From Balanoglossus misakiensis (lineage: Eukaryota > Hemichordata): a DNA stretch of 64,000 nt. The notes beneath the pieces were generated by a model. It was not told where the DNA came from and searched no databases. It saw only the letters and a program-made list of their open reading frames with translations. Made by a program: the position numbers and the translations under genes. Positions 12,033-46,315 of the stretch are shown here, in pieces (the stretch's first letter is position 1; each line of letters opens with the position of its first letter). The DNA lies in the NCBI GenBank assembly GCA_040954595.2, contig CM082584.2:9734001-9798000 (forward strand), written 5' to 3'.

Positions 12033-12571
12033 ACAAGCAAGTCACATTTTATTTCTGAAATAGTATCCTCGCCAATACTGCACAGAAATTACTTTTCAAG
12101 CGTGTTTTCTTTTTGACGTATAGTATTTATCAGATTTTAAATTGAGATATTTATTTGGTTTCAGAAGAGAAGTTGACTGAGCTGTTTCTCTCCAGATTTA
12201 AATCTGTGTATATGTAACAATGCCTTTCCTTTCAATAATGCCACCCAAAATAGCGAAAAAAGTCATTGCACCAGAAACGTTATTGTTCTTCGGACATATA
12301 TGTCCATAGTTCATTCGGTTTTGCTGTTTTAAGACATCCAATTATTCATTCGTACAGAATGGATGGCGAATTAAGACTCAACTGAGTTGGCACAGCTTTT
12401 TGGCTTGGGGAGAGAAAGTTTTAGGCAGTTACCATGACAACTCACGGCATGTGAGAATTTTGAAATATTCTACATCTCGCAGGTTTGGAAGTTTAAAGCA
12501 TATATGTATTTATTTGCAGTTTTTTTGAGAGAGAGAAGTTTGAAAAAGACTTGTCCAGGAAGAGAAAATCA

Positions 12572-12577
12572 AATAAA
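12572..12577 (+). terminator. Candidate AATAAA for the GT31 transcript
   Basis: This is the first AATAAA I noticed on the + strand after the GT31 stop codon, nearly 4 kb downstream. A second follows at 12688-12693. Assignment is positional. Confidence 0.25.
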
Positions 12578-14822
12578 TTTGAAAGTGAACTTGTGTTGGA
12601 CTTTTCTACAAGTGATGTATTAGTAAACATTGGAAATGTAAGATTGTTAAATTGATGTATTGAGATAAAAGATGAGTCGGAAGAAGAAATAAATGATACA
12701 CGTACAAGTAAAATTATTTTGGTGAATATTGTGATTTGTTACTAAGGGATAAGTATTTTGGTCATAGGAGTTACATGTACAAATATCACAGTTACACATT
12801 GGGTATTGTGGGTCTTGAAGCTGAACATACAGTTTTATGTAATTCCTAGACTTATTGGTTAGTGAAAATTACCGGTACCTCGTGGAAGAATTCACATGTT
12901 ATACCCACGTGCAGAAAGTGGGTTGAGTCGCAATGACTGATGATTTACATAATAGGAGAATGCGCAAATTTGTTGACGAGACAGCAAAGAAAGTTCACTA
13001 GCCACAGTTCTTCTCCCACAGTTAACAAAATGTAAATATTGACTTCTAGCAGAGGAAGACAATAGTCATCTGAACAATAGAAGGAAGGTACTGTCTGTGT
13101 TTGGACCCCTGCAGACTGGGTCCCCTCATAAACAATGCATGTCCACAACAATGTTTTATAACAGTCACAATCAGCAACAAAATGCAAATGTGGTGTGGTG
13201 TCTCTCAGCGAACTTTCAACTCAATCCCAACTCTAATGGTCACTGGGTGTTTTGGTGAGAGACTCCTGCCCGAATGTAAATGCCATCGGTGTACGCGATA
13301 CACTGACAATGCATGCAATGCTGGTCTCGCTTTAAAAACAAAACAAAGATGAACTTTGATACATGTATAGATTAAGCTTTCCACACAATATTATGTTGTG
13401 GATACATGTGGAAGATAGGACTTCAGATTGTCTGACCTCCATGGTCTGATAAAGTCTGATGCTAAAGGCTCGGCCTGGGTTTGGGGGGGGGGGGGGGGGA
13501 GTAAGAAGAAAGATTGCAGATTCCTTGATTAATCACCGACCGTCTATTCTGTTTGTCACACCTATGGTTCTGACAAACACTTTTGTTGAGAGCAAGTAGT
13601 GGGGTTGTTCGAAATACCCCTTAATGCTAATTGCGCTGCTATTCATAATTGTAAATAATCGCAGTTCCAACAATGCATGCCCAGAGTCCAGTGCATTGGA
13701 ACTTTGACTGTCGACCCGAGAATCTCTTTCCAAGGTCCGTGTCCAAGGGTCTCGCAAGGTAATAGTCTATACTTTTGGCTCTGTTTAATTATTGTCTCAA
13801 CGTGTATTATACTACAGTTTCTTTGTTCTACCTCCTATACCATGCCAACTTGATACAGGGTTCTAATTGCTAGGCAATGGTTGCTAAGGAGTACAATGTG
13901 TGTTCTGCAGAAGTTTAAAATGTAAATTAATTAACAAGAGTATTACTTTGGTTTTTTTTTCATTAATTAATTTTCTCCTCAGAAACAATAAAATGGATAC
14001 GTGCAAATACTTAGTGATGTTGGCCTCGTAGTAGAACTGTCCTTAACTTCATTTAAAAAAAACGTAATCGTTTCCCAAGGAAACGCGGGCCAAAAAAAGG
14101 CCTTCAGCTGGACATATATTCATTTAAAAAATGCAGTGAATGGGATGCACTACAACGTCAACATTCTTAAAGTGCTGATTGTACTGTTACTGTAAATGCC
14201 ACTTGAATGCAAAGACCCAAGACTTTAGAAATAGCAGCTGTCTGTGACGGCCATAATTTAGAATGTCATTGCTTTTGTGCGGCGCACAGTGGAGTGAAAG
14301 GGTTTGAAAGAAACCGTCCAACATTGAAGAAGACTCCAAGGATTTCGGGTTGACAATCACATTTTTGGGGGTTGGGTGCGGTGTGGGGACTGTAATCTGC
14401 ACCCTTGGTTTATCGACCCCCCATATATGTCGAGACATTGATGTGAAACCTTTGTTTTGTGCGAGCGTACCCTTTTCCAAGGACCGAATTGTACCTAAAC
14501 GGCTCTGACAATGCCATGGACTTGCCGATCATTGATTGCTCTGTAGAACGGCCATTGTTGATTATCGATTGTTTGCTCGCAGAATCAACCAAGACAATTC
14601 CTTGAGACTTCTTCCCCTCTTGATTCGTTGTTTGCATCTGTGAGGGGGCATATATGGATTTCAGGGCTGTGGAATGTCTTCTCTGACCAAATCTCTCCCC
14701 TTTGTCTCCACAGTGGTATCTTTCAAGTAGTTTAAGTTGGTGACAATTATGTTACATAAGCACTTAGTCCACACGAGTGCGGCGATATTAAGGTAGTACG
14801 TATGCGCCTCAAAAATCAGTCT

Positions 14823-14858
14823 TGAAAATCTGTGATTGGCTAAATCTCAACATTCTTG
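14823..14858. repeat. Short interspersed repeat, copy 1
   Basis: The run tgaaaatctgtgattggc followed by atctcaac recurs at 18173-18209 with few differences. Fragments such as actgcatg occur downstream in both places, so the true repeat is probably longer and diverged. Confidence 0.45.
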
Positions 14859-16402
14859 CGTCTTAATTAAATTACAAAGTCACATTGACTACACACAGCG
14901 ACTGCATGGGTCATAGCAAAGTTTGCACTAGTTGCATCACCCTCCCAATGTGACTTGATTTATATTCCCTGTGTGTGCAATCATGTATGGTTATTGTTTC
15001 ATGGGAATGTCTGGGTTTCTTTGATCATGGTCTGGCCGACCTATGAACATTTTCGCCTTAATGTGTGTATGAGATGAACAAAATAAGCTTTAATTTCTTA
15101 CCTACCGATATTTTCCAACAGAAACAATGTCTTATCCTGCAATAAAAAAGACATAATTTATGAGACTAAAAATCTTTTTTTTACACTGTTCAAATTTTCC
15201 CATAGGGCGTATTCCCACAAAAACATCTTTCTGGATTAAACAAAAATGAAACATTATACAATGTTAACAGGATGTCTGCAGGAGAATGGTGCTTTTGTTT
15301 CATCAGACGATATTCATGACATAAATTTCCAAATGAAAATAAACTCGTTTCCCAAAATATCTGCTTGCTGATTTTGAAATCCTGAAAAATGTAACAGTCT
15401 CAAAGTTACTCCAGGAAAACATTCTCTACAAGACTGATAGTCATCATTGAAACCTCACACTTCATGTAAACATTTGAAATTATTTTATTTATTCTGCCAT
15501 TCGGTAGAAAACGTACAATTCTTTTTTTTAATTTATTTACATTAAAATTACAATATATGCAAAATTAAGTCATACACAGCAACAGGACAAATAATAACAT
15601 ATGGTTCATTTATTTTTTAAACGTTTAACAATTCATGAATCTGTACAAAAAATTGCTCAAACTATTCTGCATTGTATATTTGCTCCAAAGTACAATAGGT
15701 TGACAGACAGCACCTTGTAAGGGGTCTTTAAACAAAAGCCAGTCACTTGTGGGAGTACGACCTTCAGCTGCATATCTCCTATTTCCCCACAGAATTTGTG
15801 AAATTTACAAAAGAAATCTCGTTATTAGCTGCATCCATAGAAGGATTTTCGGGGATTTGTCATATCGTGATTTTTTATTATTTTTTTGGTGGGGGGGGGG
15901 GGGAAGTATTAGAACAGTGACAAGAATCACAAATGCACACGACAGAAAAATGAACAAAATCTACTTCATTATGCAAGAAATTGTCCATGCATATAACATG
16001 AAGGATACTGGTCTGGGACCGATGAAAAGAAATCTGTACAATTCAAACAGACTGACGAAAATCCCGAGAGACATGTCTGTTAGTTTTATGAGGTAACTCC
16101 TTCGGGGTCAGAATGACCCGACTGTGGTTTCACTGGTGTACACAAAACAAGTGATACTCTTGCATCAGAAAATGCTGAGAAAACAGCGACCGGTGGGTAG
16201 TAACTTTGAAAGGTCAGAGGTCGACACTGGTTTAAGGATTCAATCAAGGCAATTTCCCACAATGCAATGCTACTGCCAGGCAGCTGTAACCAATCAACAC
16301 CAAAGCTGAGTAGAGTCATGACAATTGACATGTTTGAAATAAACTTCCGAAATATCTTTATGCTGTCAACCCAAGAATCATTTGATGATTTAAACATTCA
16401 TA

Positions 16403-16408
16403 TTTATT
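16403..16408 (-). terminator. Candidate poly(A) signal of the TESK-like gene
   Basis: TTTATT on + is AATAAA on -. It is the nearest such signal I found downstream of the kinase stop codon, about 2.65 kb away. Assignment is positional. Confidence 0.25.
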
Positions 16409-18172
16409 TTTAATAAAGTTGCGACATATAACATAACCACATGATCCCAGCTGCTATGTTGAGGGTAACTGTTTGAAGTGTCATATATGGTAACAACAGG
16501 GGAGCAGGCTGAAATTCCTGGAATTGCTAGTACCGGAAAATATTGCTCCTATTCCATGAACACTGTTGTGATCTGCTTAATAAGAACTGCATAGTAACAT
16601 ATCGAAAAACGTACCATGGTTACTTAACATCAAATTTAGTACATGTCTAAATGGATTTTTTCTAATTAAACAGGTACCATCTGAAATTCAATGAGTTTGC
16701 AAGTACAAAATGTGAGACAGAGGAAGGTTGTCTCTTGAACCTGTGTGGGTAAATGTCGGTGGGTAAATCGTGGTTTATGCACTAGATGACTGAGTATATG
16801 GATCTCCACGGCAGAAATCAAATATCATCAGCAATATTTTTCATACTTTGTGAAGGAACTTTTGAAGGATATCATTGGCATTATATACTGCGGATGAACA
16901 TTTTTAGTTTCTGAATACTCGAGATGAGGGCTATTCTCAAGATATAGAGCAATTCTGCTATCAATTGCACACGTTTTGCTGAATAATGTCTATATGTTTT
17001 ATGCAAGTGAAAGTTGTTGTGATAAATCTCCAAATTACTATTTTATGACCAAAAATTCACAGGTTTTACTGAGATGGGTCACTCGTAATAAATATGGGTA
17101 AATGTGAGAAAGTTCAGTTCTGTCTGAATATCAACTGCAAGACTGCATCCAATAGTTAGTCTACTGTATAAATAATAGCATATTATGTGGTCATTCCTTT
17201 TACTAATGACAGAAAGCTGGCAACTAGCTGAACCTTATTCACATCACAGCGTTCTCAAGCAAGTTTTATGAAATGACCACCACACATCACTGCGTTATAG
17301 ATGCTTCACTTCCATGCATGCCCAACAACAGTGGTTTCTGGCAAAACCATGTAACCACAATAAAGACCTGAAGTGCCCATCAAAAATTGCATAACATACA
17401 TTCCTCGGCAAATGCAGGTAAATCCGTACACTGGACAGTACTGTGGCAATAAACAGTCACAAAATCCAGTGGTACAGCACTTAGTGGCAAACTCAATGCA
17501 CTGTGTGGAAAATCTGCATAAAATTACAATAGACTGTATTGCAATATGGCAATTCTCATAAGGCACAAATTTGCACTGGAATTTGGTAGAATTACAGAAG
17601 CTCTCACATACCGCTATGTATGTGGATGTCATAGAATCACAAAAACTCCACATACAGCCAGCCATATGTGGGGATGTGGTGAAAGTATGAGAAGCTGCTA
17701 TGGAGGGAGCCGTAAATGTTATTTTTTTGTAGAGAACTGTGTGTCGACCATGTGGTAGAACAATGTAAATACAACTACAGGGGTCATGATTGGTTGGGTG
17801 CCATGGAAGAAAAGACCCAAGACAAATGAACCCCTTGTACAGGACATGTGTGCGTTTAACTTCATTGCATTATACGGTATAAACCACTGCCCAGAAAGAG
17901 TTGGCAGATGCACATAAACATTACAGATACTCAGACTTCTTGAGTGCTGGAATATGAACTACTAAGTTGCAACACACTGCCTGTAAATTATACTGATTAA
18001 ATGGTTCACAGGGAATGACACACAAACATGAATTACCAGTAACATCAAGACTTTCCCTTAAAGGAACATGAAGAATACCTCTAATAAACATATGCCCATG
18101 TATGGTTAAAGGGGCATATCAAAGACTTCCCATGACCATTTGGTGGTACACCTTTTCTGTGTGGCCACGCAA

Positions 18173-18209
18173 GTGAAAATCTGTGATTGGCGACATCTCA
18201 ACTTTCTAC
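18173..18209. repeat. Short interspersed repeat, copy 2
   Basis: Second copy of the repeat seen at 14823-14858, in the same orientation. Confidence 0.45.
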
Positions 18210-19054
18210 AGTAACTGTGGCTTAATTTGCACAGGTGACAACTGCATGTTTGCCTTCTGTTGATTTCCCCCCGGGACTTAAAATCACAGACGGCAAGGGA
18301 GAAATGTTTTACTGTGATGAACGTTTTAAAAAATTAGAAATTTTGATTATTTACATTCCAAATACATGTGAATATTTCAAGGTTTAGTAATTCCACACAA
18401 AGACAGCTATTTTCCGTGTGGTAATGGCAGTATAAAATTAAACTTGAGATTATTTCATTGGTATTTGATAAATGCTTTGCATAATAACACAGCCACCGCA
18501 AACCCTTCGACACCCCTGCATACAGTAAACTAGGCTGCAAGAATCCCTACAACACAATACAACCGCATGAAGAACTACAAAGGATTGGGGGGAGGGGGAA
18601 CTGGCTGACCGATCTCTCGCCAAGGCACAATATAGGTAAACAAAGCGTATAATGTTCAATTCTTAAATCTGAAAATAAATTGCTCTCTTCTCTTGGATAT
18701 GCTTGCTTTTTAATTTGTTTATGTACATTATAATATTGGTGGATGTAAATACAAGTTTTCTGAAACGATATCAAGCACCGCATGATATTTGGAGATCGTG
18801 GCTAATTATATTACACACTATCTATGGCAGAAAATTACTAGTACGAGATGAACTTAACTTTAGCTCTTTCCACATATCAGACATTTTGTACAATGAGGAC
18901 TTATAGTGATCCTGCTTTGTATGTTGATTTTTTTTTATCATGCACCCGTGGTTACAACTCCAGTGTTGGTGCACATGTTTTTTTTTTTCACTGATAAAGT
19001 CATAGATTTAGAGCACCTGTTATTTGAGGGAAACAAACACACTCGTGTGTTGTT

Positions 19055-39926
<20,872 letters not shown>

Positions 39927-40716
39927 GTTGATTTCCTAGTGTTTACTGAGTTGTTGTGGCTTGTATATTACATCCATTACGCACTCGTTTGTTGTGGTTG
40001 ACACACACACTGCAAGGCTGCGTACGCGCGCAGGAGTTCATTGCAGAGAAAAGCTACACTCACTACAAGAAAAATACTCACTACTGTCGTTTGTTCAGAC
40101 AAGGAAGAGAGAAAATGGTCCCCATTTCACGCCATCTGAACGCTGTCTTGACGAAAAACCACAGCTACAACACTCCACCTACTCTTCATAATGCACGACA
40201 AAATGTATCGTCCGATAACACCCCTTAAGTTTATGTGTATTGTTAAGATGACGTCAACATTTATTAACGCAGCTTAGAACAAAATTTATACATTTTTTTG
40301 AAAAATATATTGCAAGATTTAAATAAAAAGTTAAATATTTAATTATTTTGGTGTATGATTTCCTCTGATTTAAGTTGAAGACGCAATTACAACTTTTCGA
40401 TATTCTTTTATGACTTAAGGGTACCCAGCCTGTCTGACCTGGCCTGACCTGGTGCTGGGCAGCGCCACCGAAGTTAGAAAATGTAAAAGAGCACACTCGA
40501 ATTCGGACGTTGTTGCCATCGGTTACTTCATTCTTCCCCGCTAAAATAAAATGTAGAGATGTTACTTGAAAGAGGGACAACTTTTCCATATCATTTTGCG
40601 CTGACTTTCATGAGATTTTTTGCGTTTAGTAGTACACCCAGTCATGTAGGCATGGGTGGAATATTTATGATAAAGCATATATACTAGTAGATTTCGTTTG
40701 CAAAATTAAACTACTC
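39927..40716. other. Intergenic, upstream of TESK and downstream of CD225 gene 1
   Basis: It should contain the TESK promoter and perhaps an untranslated leader exon. No CpG-rich block, TATA box or coding frame could be assigned with confidence. Confidence 0.4.
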
Positions 40717-40722
40717 TTTATT
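40717..40722 (-). terminator. Candidate poly(A) signal of CD225 gene 1
   Basis: TTTATT on + (AATAAA on -) lies about 450 bases past the stop codon of CD225 gene 1. Assignment is positional. Confidence 0.4.
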
Positions 40723-41170
40723 TGCAACAGTGCCAAATGTTTCACAATACTGTCAGATCATTGTCTATAGGATATTTCATAAATTCTGCCGGAAATTCAT
40801 AAATGAATCGGAAATTACAAACTTTAGTTTATGACTAGACACTTTACAAAGTGTCTCTTTATACAGTGTAATTTATAGTGGGGGAATGTCTTGCAAATAT
40901 GGCAAGTCTGCATCTGTTCTGCGCTAATTAATACACAGACTCGTTAACTAATTACATTGCAAAACGTCCCACAGTACATTCAGATGTCTGTTAGATCAAT
41001 ATCTACAACCTTTTTGCTTAGTAAATATATACAATGTAATACGGCTCCAGAGACAAATAGATGTGTTAGATACACAACAAACTCTGTGTAGGATTTGACC
41101 GAAGACTAAAGGATTTGCCGTGCATTCGCCATCCTTCTCCGTCCTCTCGCTTCTCCCACTGACTCACATC

Positions 41171-42272
41171 CTAGAGTAACCCGGCGTTGCTAAAGATGGC
41201 TAAGATGAAGATGGTTCCCACAGTGCCTAGCAATATTGCGGCTGACGACAGCTGAGCTGCGTATCTGCCAGACTCTTCTGCTTTGACTTTGTCGCCGGAT
41301 CTCCAGGCAAGCATTGACTGAAAGAACGGGAGAGGGATCATAGGAATCAATTTCTAATTGCAAACAGTGTCGTTAAACCACTGCCTCATCTAAATTTGTC
41401 AAACTTTCCAATGATATTATAATAAATATTTATATTGATATTGTTAATAAAACTAACACCTTGAATCAAACGAACCCACTCACAGTCCATGATTGGTGGA
41501 TCGCAAAGCCTCCAATAATAGCACAAAAGAATGCCGAAAACACTGCACAGATCAGGTTATCTGGCGGGGGTTCCTCCAGCTGCCCATCAAATCCCGACAT
41601 CTGCGACGTCCCAGCTGATGGTGGACAAGTGTTCTCTGGGGATATCATAACCTGAAAAATAACCATATCACCAAAAATGGGATTTTTATTTTCTCTTATT
41701 GACCCATATTGACCGAGCACTAGGTTTTCATCTAATATGGATACTAGGCCTGAGATGCGACTTGACAAGTATGTCTTAGGCCACCCCAAAATTTGGAAAA
41801 ACTTTGTGTTTCTTTAATAAATGTTTTAGATATCAAATAAGCATAACACAGTGGCATTCGTGTACTATTTTAGTAACTCTAGTAGCTTACTCACCACAGA
41901 AATTCCGGGCGGTTGCGACCCTTCAGATTTTGCACTGTTCTGCGCGGTGACGGCTCGGGAAGAACTTTGGGATATGCCACCGCTGGCGGCGCTAGAACTT
42001 TTACCAAGGAGCGAAAAAGTGGGCAAACAGCCCTCTGTGTGTGGTACAGCGGGAAGCGAAAGGAAGTCGGTTCCGTTTGTGGCAACATTTTCGTTAATAG
42101 TGGGGTCATCTTGGAGTTCCTGCTGGTGAATAGGGTAAACCATATCTTCAGGTACGATGCCATGATCATTTCTGGCGGTTTCCGGCGGTTTCTGGTCAGC
42201 AGCCTCTATGTCGTCGTCGTCTTCTTCTTCGAGTTTTTGGTACTTTTTGTTGGTTTTCAACAGTGATGACAT
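41171..42272 (-). CDS. CD225/dispanin family membrane protein 1 (3 exons)
   Basis: Exons in transcript order are 42272-41895, 41651-41484 and 41317-41171; all junctions are phase 0, giving 230 residues. The N-terminal half is hydrophilic with an acidic run EEEDDDD. The CD225 domain covers about 150-226: PPPDNLICAVFSAFFC opens the first, intramembrane hydrophobic segment, followed by WRSGDK, which carries the family's conserved Gly-Asp, then ESGRYA, then a second hydrophobic helix (about 204-223) and a very short tail. The family includes vertebrate IFITM, PRRT, SynDIG and TRARG1 proteins, which act on membrane fusion and vesicle traffic; no specific role can be assigned here. The next gene (44407-46315) is its closest relative: both have a 168-bp middle exon and share HQSW and AEESGRYA. 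Confidence 0.9.
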
Positions 42273-44406
42273 TTTGCTGCTGGACTTACAATGTGTAAAA
42301 CTGTCAGATTTATGAGTTTCTTGGTGTGTGAATAATATTCAAATCAGACGCTCACTCGCTACTAGTGCACGTTTCTTCATTCCGCTTCAAGTAAAGCAAT
42401 TGTCCATTCCCACAGCAAGTTGGCCAATAACCAACGAAAAGATTCGATTTTTACGCGCTTTGTTGATCTGAAAAGTATAAATGAAAACGTTTAAGTACAT
42501 TCATTCCCTGTCCAAGGCACACTGAAGGATTGCTGATTCGAAACAGACCGTGACAGTGTTGAGAATGTCAGTCCATAGTCTGCTCTAATCGTGAAGTAGA
42601 CGGCTGTTTAAATGAAAACGTTTTCTGTGAAAATGGAAAAATAGCAAGGTTTCTCAGCAATTCAAATTTGTGCGGGTAGTGCGCAGTCGTGGTATATTCC
42701 TCATGACCTGCTAAGAGTGGGGTCACCACCACCATTCAGCCAAAACGTAAATGTAGGCAGAGGGGTGAGATTTACGGAAAACCGGATGAAATTTTTCTGA
42801 CAATGTAGAATTTTCCCGTCAGTTTCCTGTGCGAAAATGAGATTTTAGACCAAGTACGGGGCATGCTTTGCGGGAACGTGTCAAAGTTGTTATTGTTGTT
42901 GTTGTTGTTCAGTTTGCCAGTAAATCAGTCAGACAGGTCGTAGCGAGGAACCAGGAACCATCTCGCGAGACCCAAGATGACCCCAGAACGCCATAATAAA
43001 CAAACGGCCCGTCACGAACCTCGCGTCCTTCGAGGTGATAATATGATAATAAGCTTTCGACTCGTCCAAGATCCAGTGTACTTTTGTCTACACTGTCCTG
43101 AATAGCATATGAACAATACAGTGTTGCGTGCTAAAAATGGAGGAAACTTCTCACTCCACACACAGTCACTGACTATGGTTCAAACAGCCTACAATGAAAA
43201 GCGATCGTCCAAGTGAAATTTAACAAAATAGATCGGAGCTCTTTAGTATCATGCATGGACGTACTGAGGCTGGTACACTTTACTCACGTTCGCGCATAAT
43301 CAAGAAATGGACGCCGTTGTGCCAAAATCGCTGCTTCGTCTCAGATCTTGAAGTTCCAACAGTATTGCGTTGACACTTCTGCATAGTCTGTTTACTCACC
43401 TGTGACCTGGGACAATCATACGTCAAAACTCGGCATTTGCATATCCATCGTGTACTATAACACGACAAGCGGTTATAACAACAAACTTTAGCACAGAAAT
43501 ATAAAGAACGTCACAAGTGAAAGTTTTAAACTTTTATTGTACCTGGAAAACATCGTAAAAATAAGTCGGTGCTGTATTAACGATGTCAATAGGAAGGAAG
43601 GCTTGTGAATGATGAATATTGAATTCGGGTTCCCTGGATTGGCAAGCGACGTCGCAGGTTTTCGAAGATCTGTCAATTAACAATCCAATAGACACTTCTA
43701 TTTTATTCTTTCAGTGATATGTGGAGTCTACGTATGAATGTGATTTTTTTCGCGGATGGAGAGTTAATAAGATACAAAAAACTATCCTGTAACTAAACTT
43801 GTGCATGGAGTTGGGTGTGTTTTGCATTGTATTGCTGTCTTCATTCCCTTGTAATATAACCTGACAATATTGTAATCCAGACATTATTTTTAAAAAAATA
43901 CTTTACACAATTGGCCATTCGGATCACCCGTCCGAGGCAATAATTCATAGCAAAATTCAAATGACAGTGTTTTCTGCGTGACATATACAGAACTCTGTCT
44001 GCCTCTCTCCCCTACCCCCCCCCCCTCTCTCTCTCTCTCTTGGAAGAGGAGCTGGAGAGACTTTGTTCGCGGATTAAAGAGAGTACTGGAGGACGGAACA
44101 GAGCCTCTGCTTCTCTGATGAGCTGTACACGTGGCACGCTCCTTTTAATAACGCCACCAACGGTAAACAGTTGGTACAGTTTGTTCCGTTTGTTTGGTAC
44201 AAAAGGCACACCTGGAATAATCCCATACTCATTGAAATTCATGAGTGTCTTCGCAAATACAGCGAAAATTGCAGCAAAACGTGGTGGCAGGGGAGTGGAT
44301 GCTACATCGCTTCACGCGAACACTCTGGGTCCAATATCGATTACATTGTAATCAATCACTTAGAGTATCGATGTAAACACATCTCTTCTTTTCTCCTTCA
44401 ATGACG
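42273..44406. other. Intergenic between CD225 genes 1 and 2
   Basis: No coding frame was recognised. It includes a (GTT)n run near 42888-42909, a C run followed by (CT)n near 44016-44040, and TTTATT at 43702-43707, which could end CD225 gene 2. Confidence 0.4.
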
Positions 44407-46315
44407 TCACATCCTCGAGTAATGCGGCGTTATGAAAACGACAATGAACAGTATGAACATTATAATTCCCAAAAATATTCCGGCCCATGACAGTTGCAGC
44501 GCGTATCTGCCAGACTCCTCGGCTGTGTACCGATCACCAACTGTGGATGCCCTTTTTGACTGAAAAAAGATCAGACAAAAACAGCTTTGAATGGGTATCA
44601 TGATTGTGTTCTGCTCTACAAGACAACCACAAACAAATAATTTTTGTGATCGTCCGTAGCAAGACATATTTTCATCAATTATCAAGATATGTCAAGCTGC
44701 TACTTTGTAAAAAAACATCACATTTGCGGGCAGCGCAACATTCAAAAGCCCCTCGCAAAATAAACCACCAGAATCATCCAAATGATGGCGACCACCATCC
44801 CCCCACTTGACTTTATGCACTCACCATCCATGATTGGTGGACTGCAAAGACGCCGACGATGGTACAGAAGAAGAGGGAACATATTGCACAGAAGAGATTG
44901 TCCGGTGGAGGCTCCTCTAGAGGTTGCCCGAGTCCCAAGAATCGCGACGTCCGCGTTGGTGGCGCACCAGGGCTATCCGGAGACAGAGAGAGCTGAAACA
45001 CAAGCATACATATCAAGGTGGTGTCTTCGCATGCAACGAGTGTGCGAACTTGCATACGTGCACGCCAAATTACAGGCTCGACACATTGTAAGAATACACC
45101 GGTTTCCTTACAGAGATGATCTTTGTACAGATATTTTCACAAGAGATTAACTACATTATAGTTCTCATGATTGGTTTGATGAGAACTTGACTCGCGTGTC
45201 AGAGGACTCCTGAACAATCTGTAACAAAAAATGCACTTACCACCTTAAAATTACTCCTGGGGGTCGAATGGTCTAGTGTCGTCAAAAGTTCATTTAGTGC
45301 AAGGGACATTTCTCCGCGACTTGGACCTTTCCTAATTGTCCTGCTATTTCTGGAGTCTGTTTGTTCGAGATCGGTCACATTGTTCTTTGCATTGACTTTG
45401 CTGTTTGGGAGCAATCTCTCCTGCGCAGACCCGGCCGTGTACTCGATGTCAACCTCCGTCGAATCGAGCCGCGGTCTGCCGGCGGTGTCGCCATTTGTGA
45501 GTTTGGGAGCCGGGTGCACAGTCTCCAATCCCGGCGAAGATGGCGGCGTTTCTTGGATGGAGTTGTCTAATCTCACATATGCTGCATAAATAGAAAACAA
45601 CACGTCATAAAATTCAGTTGACGAGTCTAGCCACTAACTTAACGTGCATGGACTGTTTTCCAAAAAATGGAGGTTCTATACAGACACAAACGTTCGCTGA
45701 CTGCTGGTCACACATTTACTGATATTCGCAATTTTCCATCATATTCCGTCATGATTTACGAGCGTCGAGTCTAGTCACGTATGCACCGTGTAACACGCGG
45801 AGGAAGTCTGTCATCGGAATGATCAACAGGTGAATTGCACCGTGAAAGTAAAAGTAACACTGACACCGCGAAAAGTGGCAATGTTAAGCGATGGTTTAAC
45901 CTCAAGCCGAACTGTGTGACTGGTAGTGATGGATTTGTTACTGGTACGGTTGTCTTTTGGCGTTTTCAATGATACCATGAAATGTCGATGCCACAATGCC
46001 TGTGCACAATATCATACCACAATGGCGTTTGTTCTCCGTTGAAAAGGAAATGCGTGCAGACTTTGTCGGAAAAATCACTGATACTCGGGAAAAACTATTC
46101 TCAATGGAGAAAAACGATACTGGAAAAGTTCAAAATTACATTTTGGTCTTCAGCATTTTCCAAAAATGTACAAACGCGAGGACAGAAGTCAGAATTGTGT
46201 GTATTTTTTCGCGGCTGTGGTGGCACATAACAGGTGGGTTGAGCCAGGAGAATCCCGCGAGAGACAAGGACTGGAGGATATACTAGTACTTACGGTAATC
46301 GTAGTGTCGCATCAT
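44407..46315 (-). CDS. CD225/dispanin family membrane protein 2 (4 exons)
   Basis: Exons in transcript order are 46315-46294, 45581-45241, 44992-44825 and 44559-44407, giving 227 residues; intron phases are 1, 0, 0. The first coding exon is only 22 bases (MMRHYDY plus one base). It was found because exon 2 begins at a clear acceptor and needs one base from upstream, and the donor at 46293 supplies it. The middle part is hydrophilic and Ser/Thr-rich. The CD225 domain starts at PPPDNLFCAICSLFFC and continues with the first hydrophobic segment ending HQSW, then RASTVGDRYTAEESGRYA, then a strong second hydrophobic helix and the tail TPHYSRM. It is closest to CD225 gene 1. A second ATG directly after the first makes the exact start uncertain by one codon. 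Confidence 0.85.

Larger units (their letters stand above)
8619..19054. other. 10.4-kb stretch without a recognised gene
   Basis: No protein-like frame was found on either strand. The AATAAA at 12572-12577 and 12688-12693 (+) could end the GT31 transcript. TTTATT at 16403-16408, which is AATAAA on -, could end the kinase transcript. The rest is AT-rich, with homopolymer runs such as C/A near 11736-11757, G near 13483-13499 and G near 15889-15902, plus the short repeats listed separately. Confidence 0.5.

Noticed and set aside
15749-16096. 115-residue open frame on +
   Set aside because: It crosses a G homopolymer and shows no protein-like pattern.
17306-17665. Cys-rich 119-residue open frame on -
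   Set aside because: It looks like a secreted Cys-rich protein at first, but it has no signal peptide, no splice context and no family pattern, and lies in the likely 3' end of the TESK transcript.
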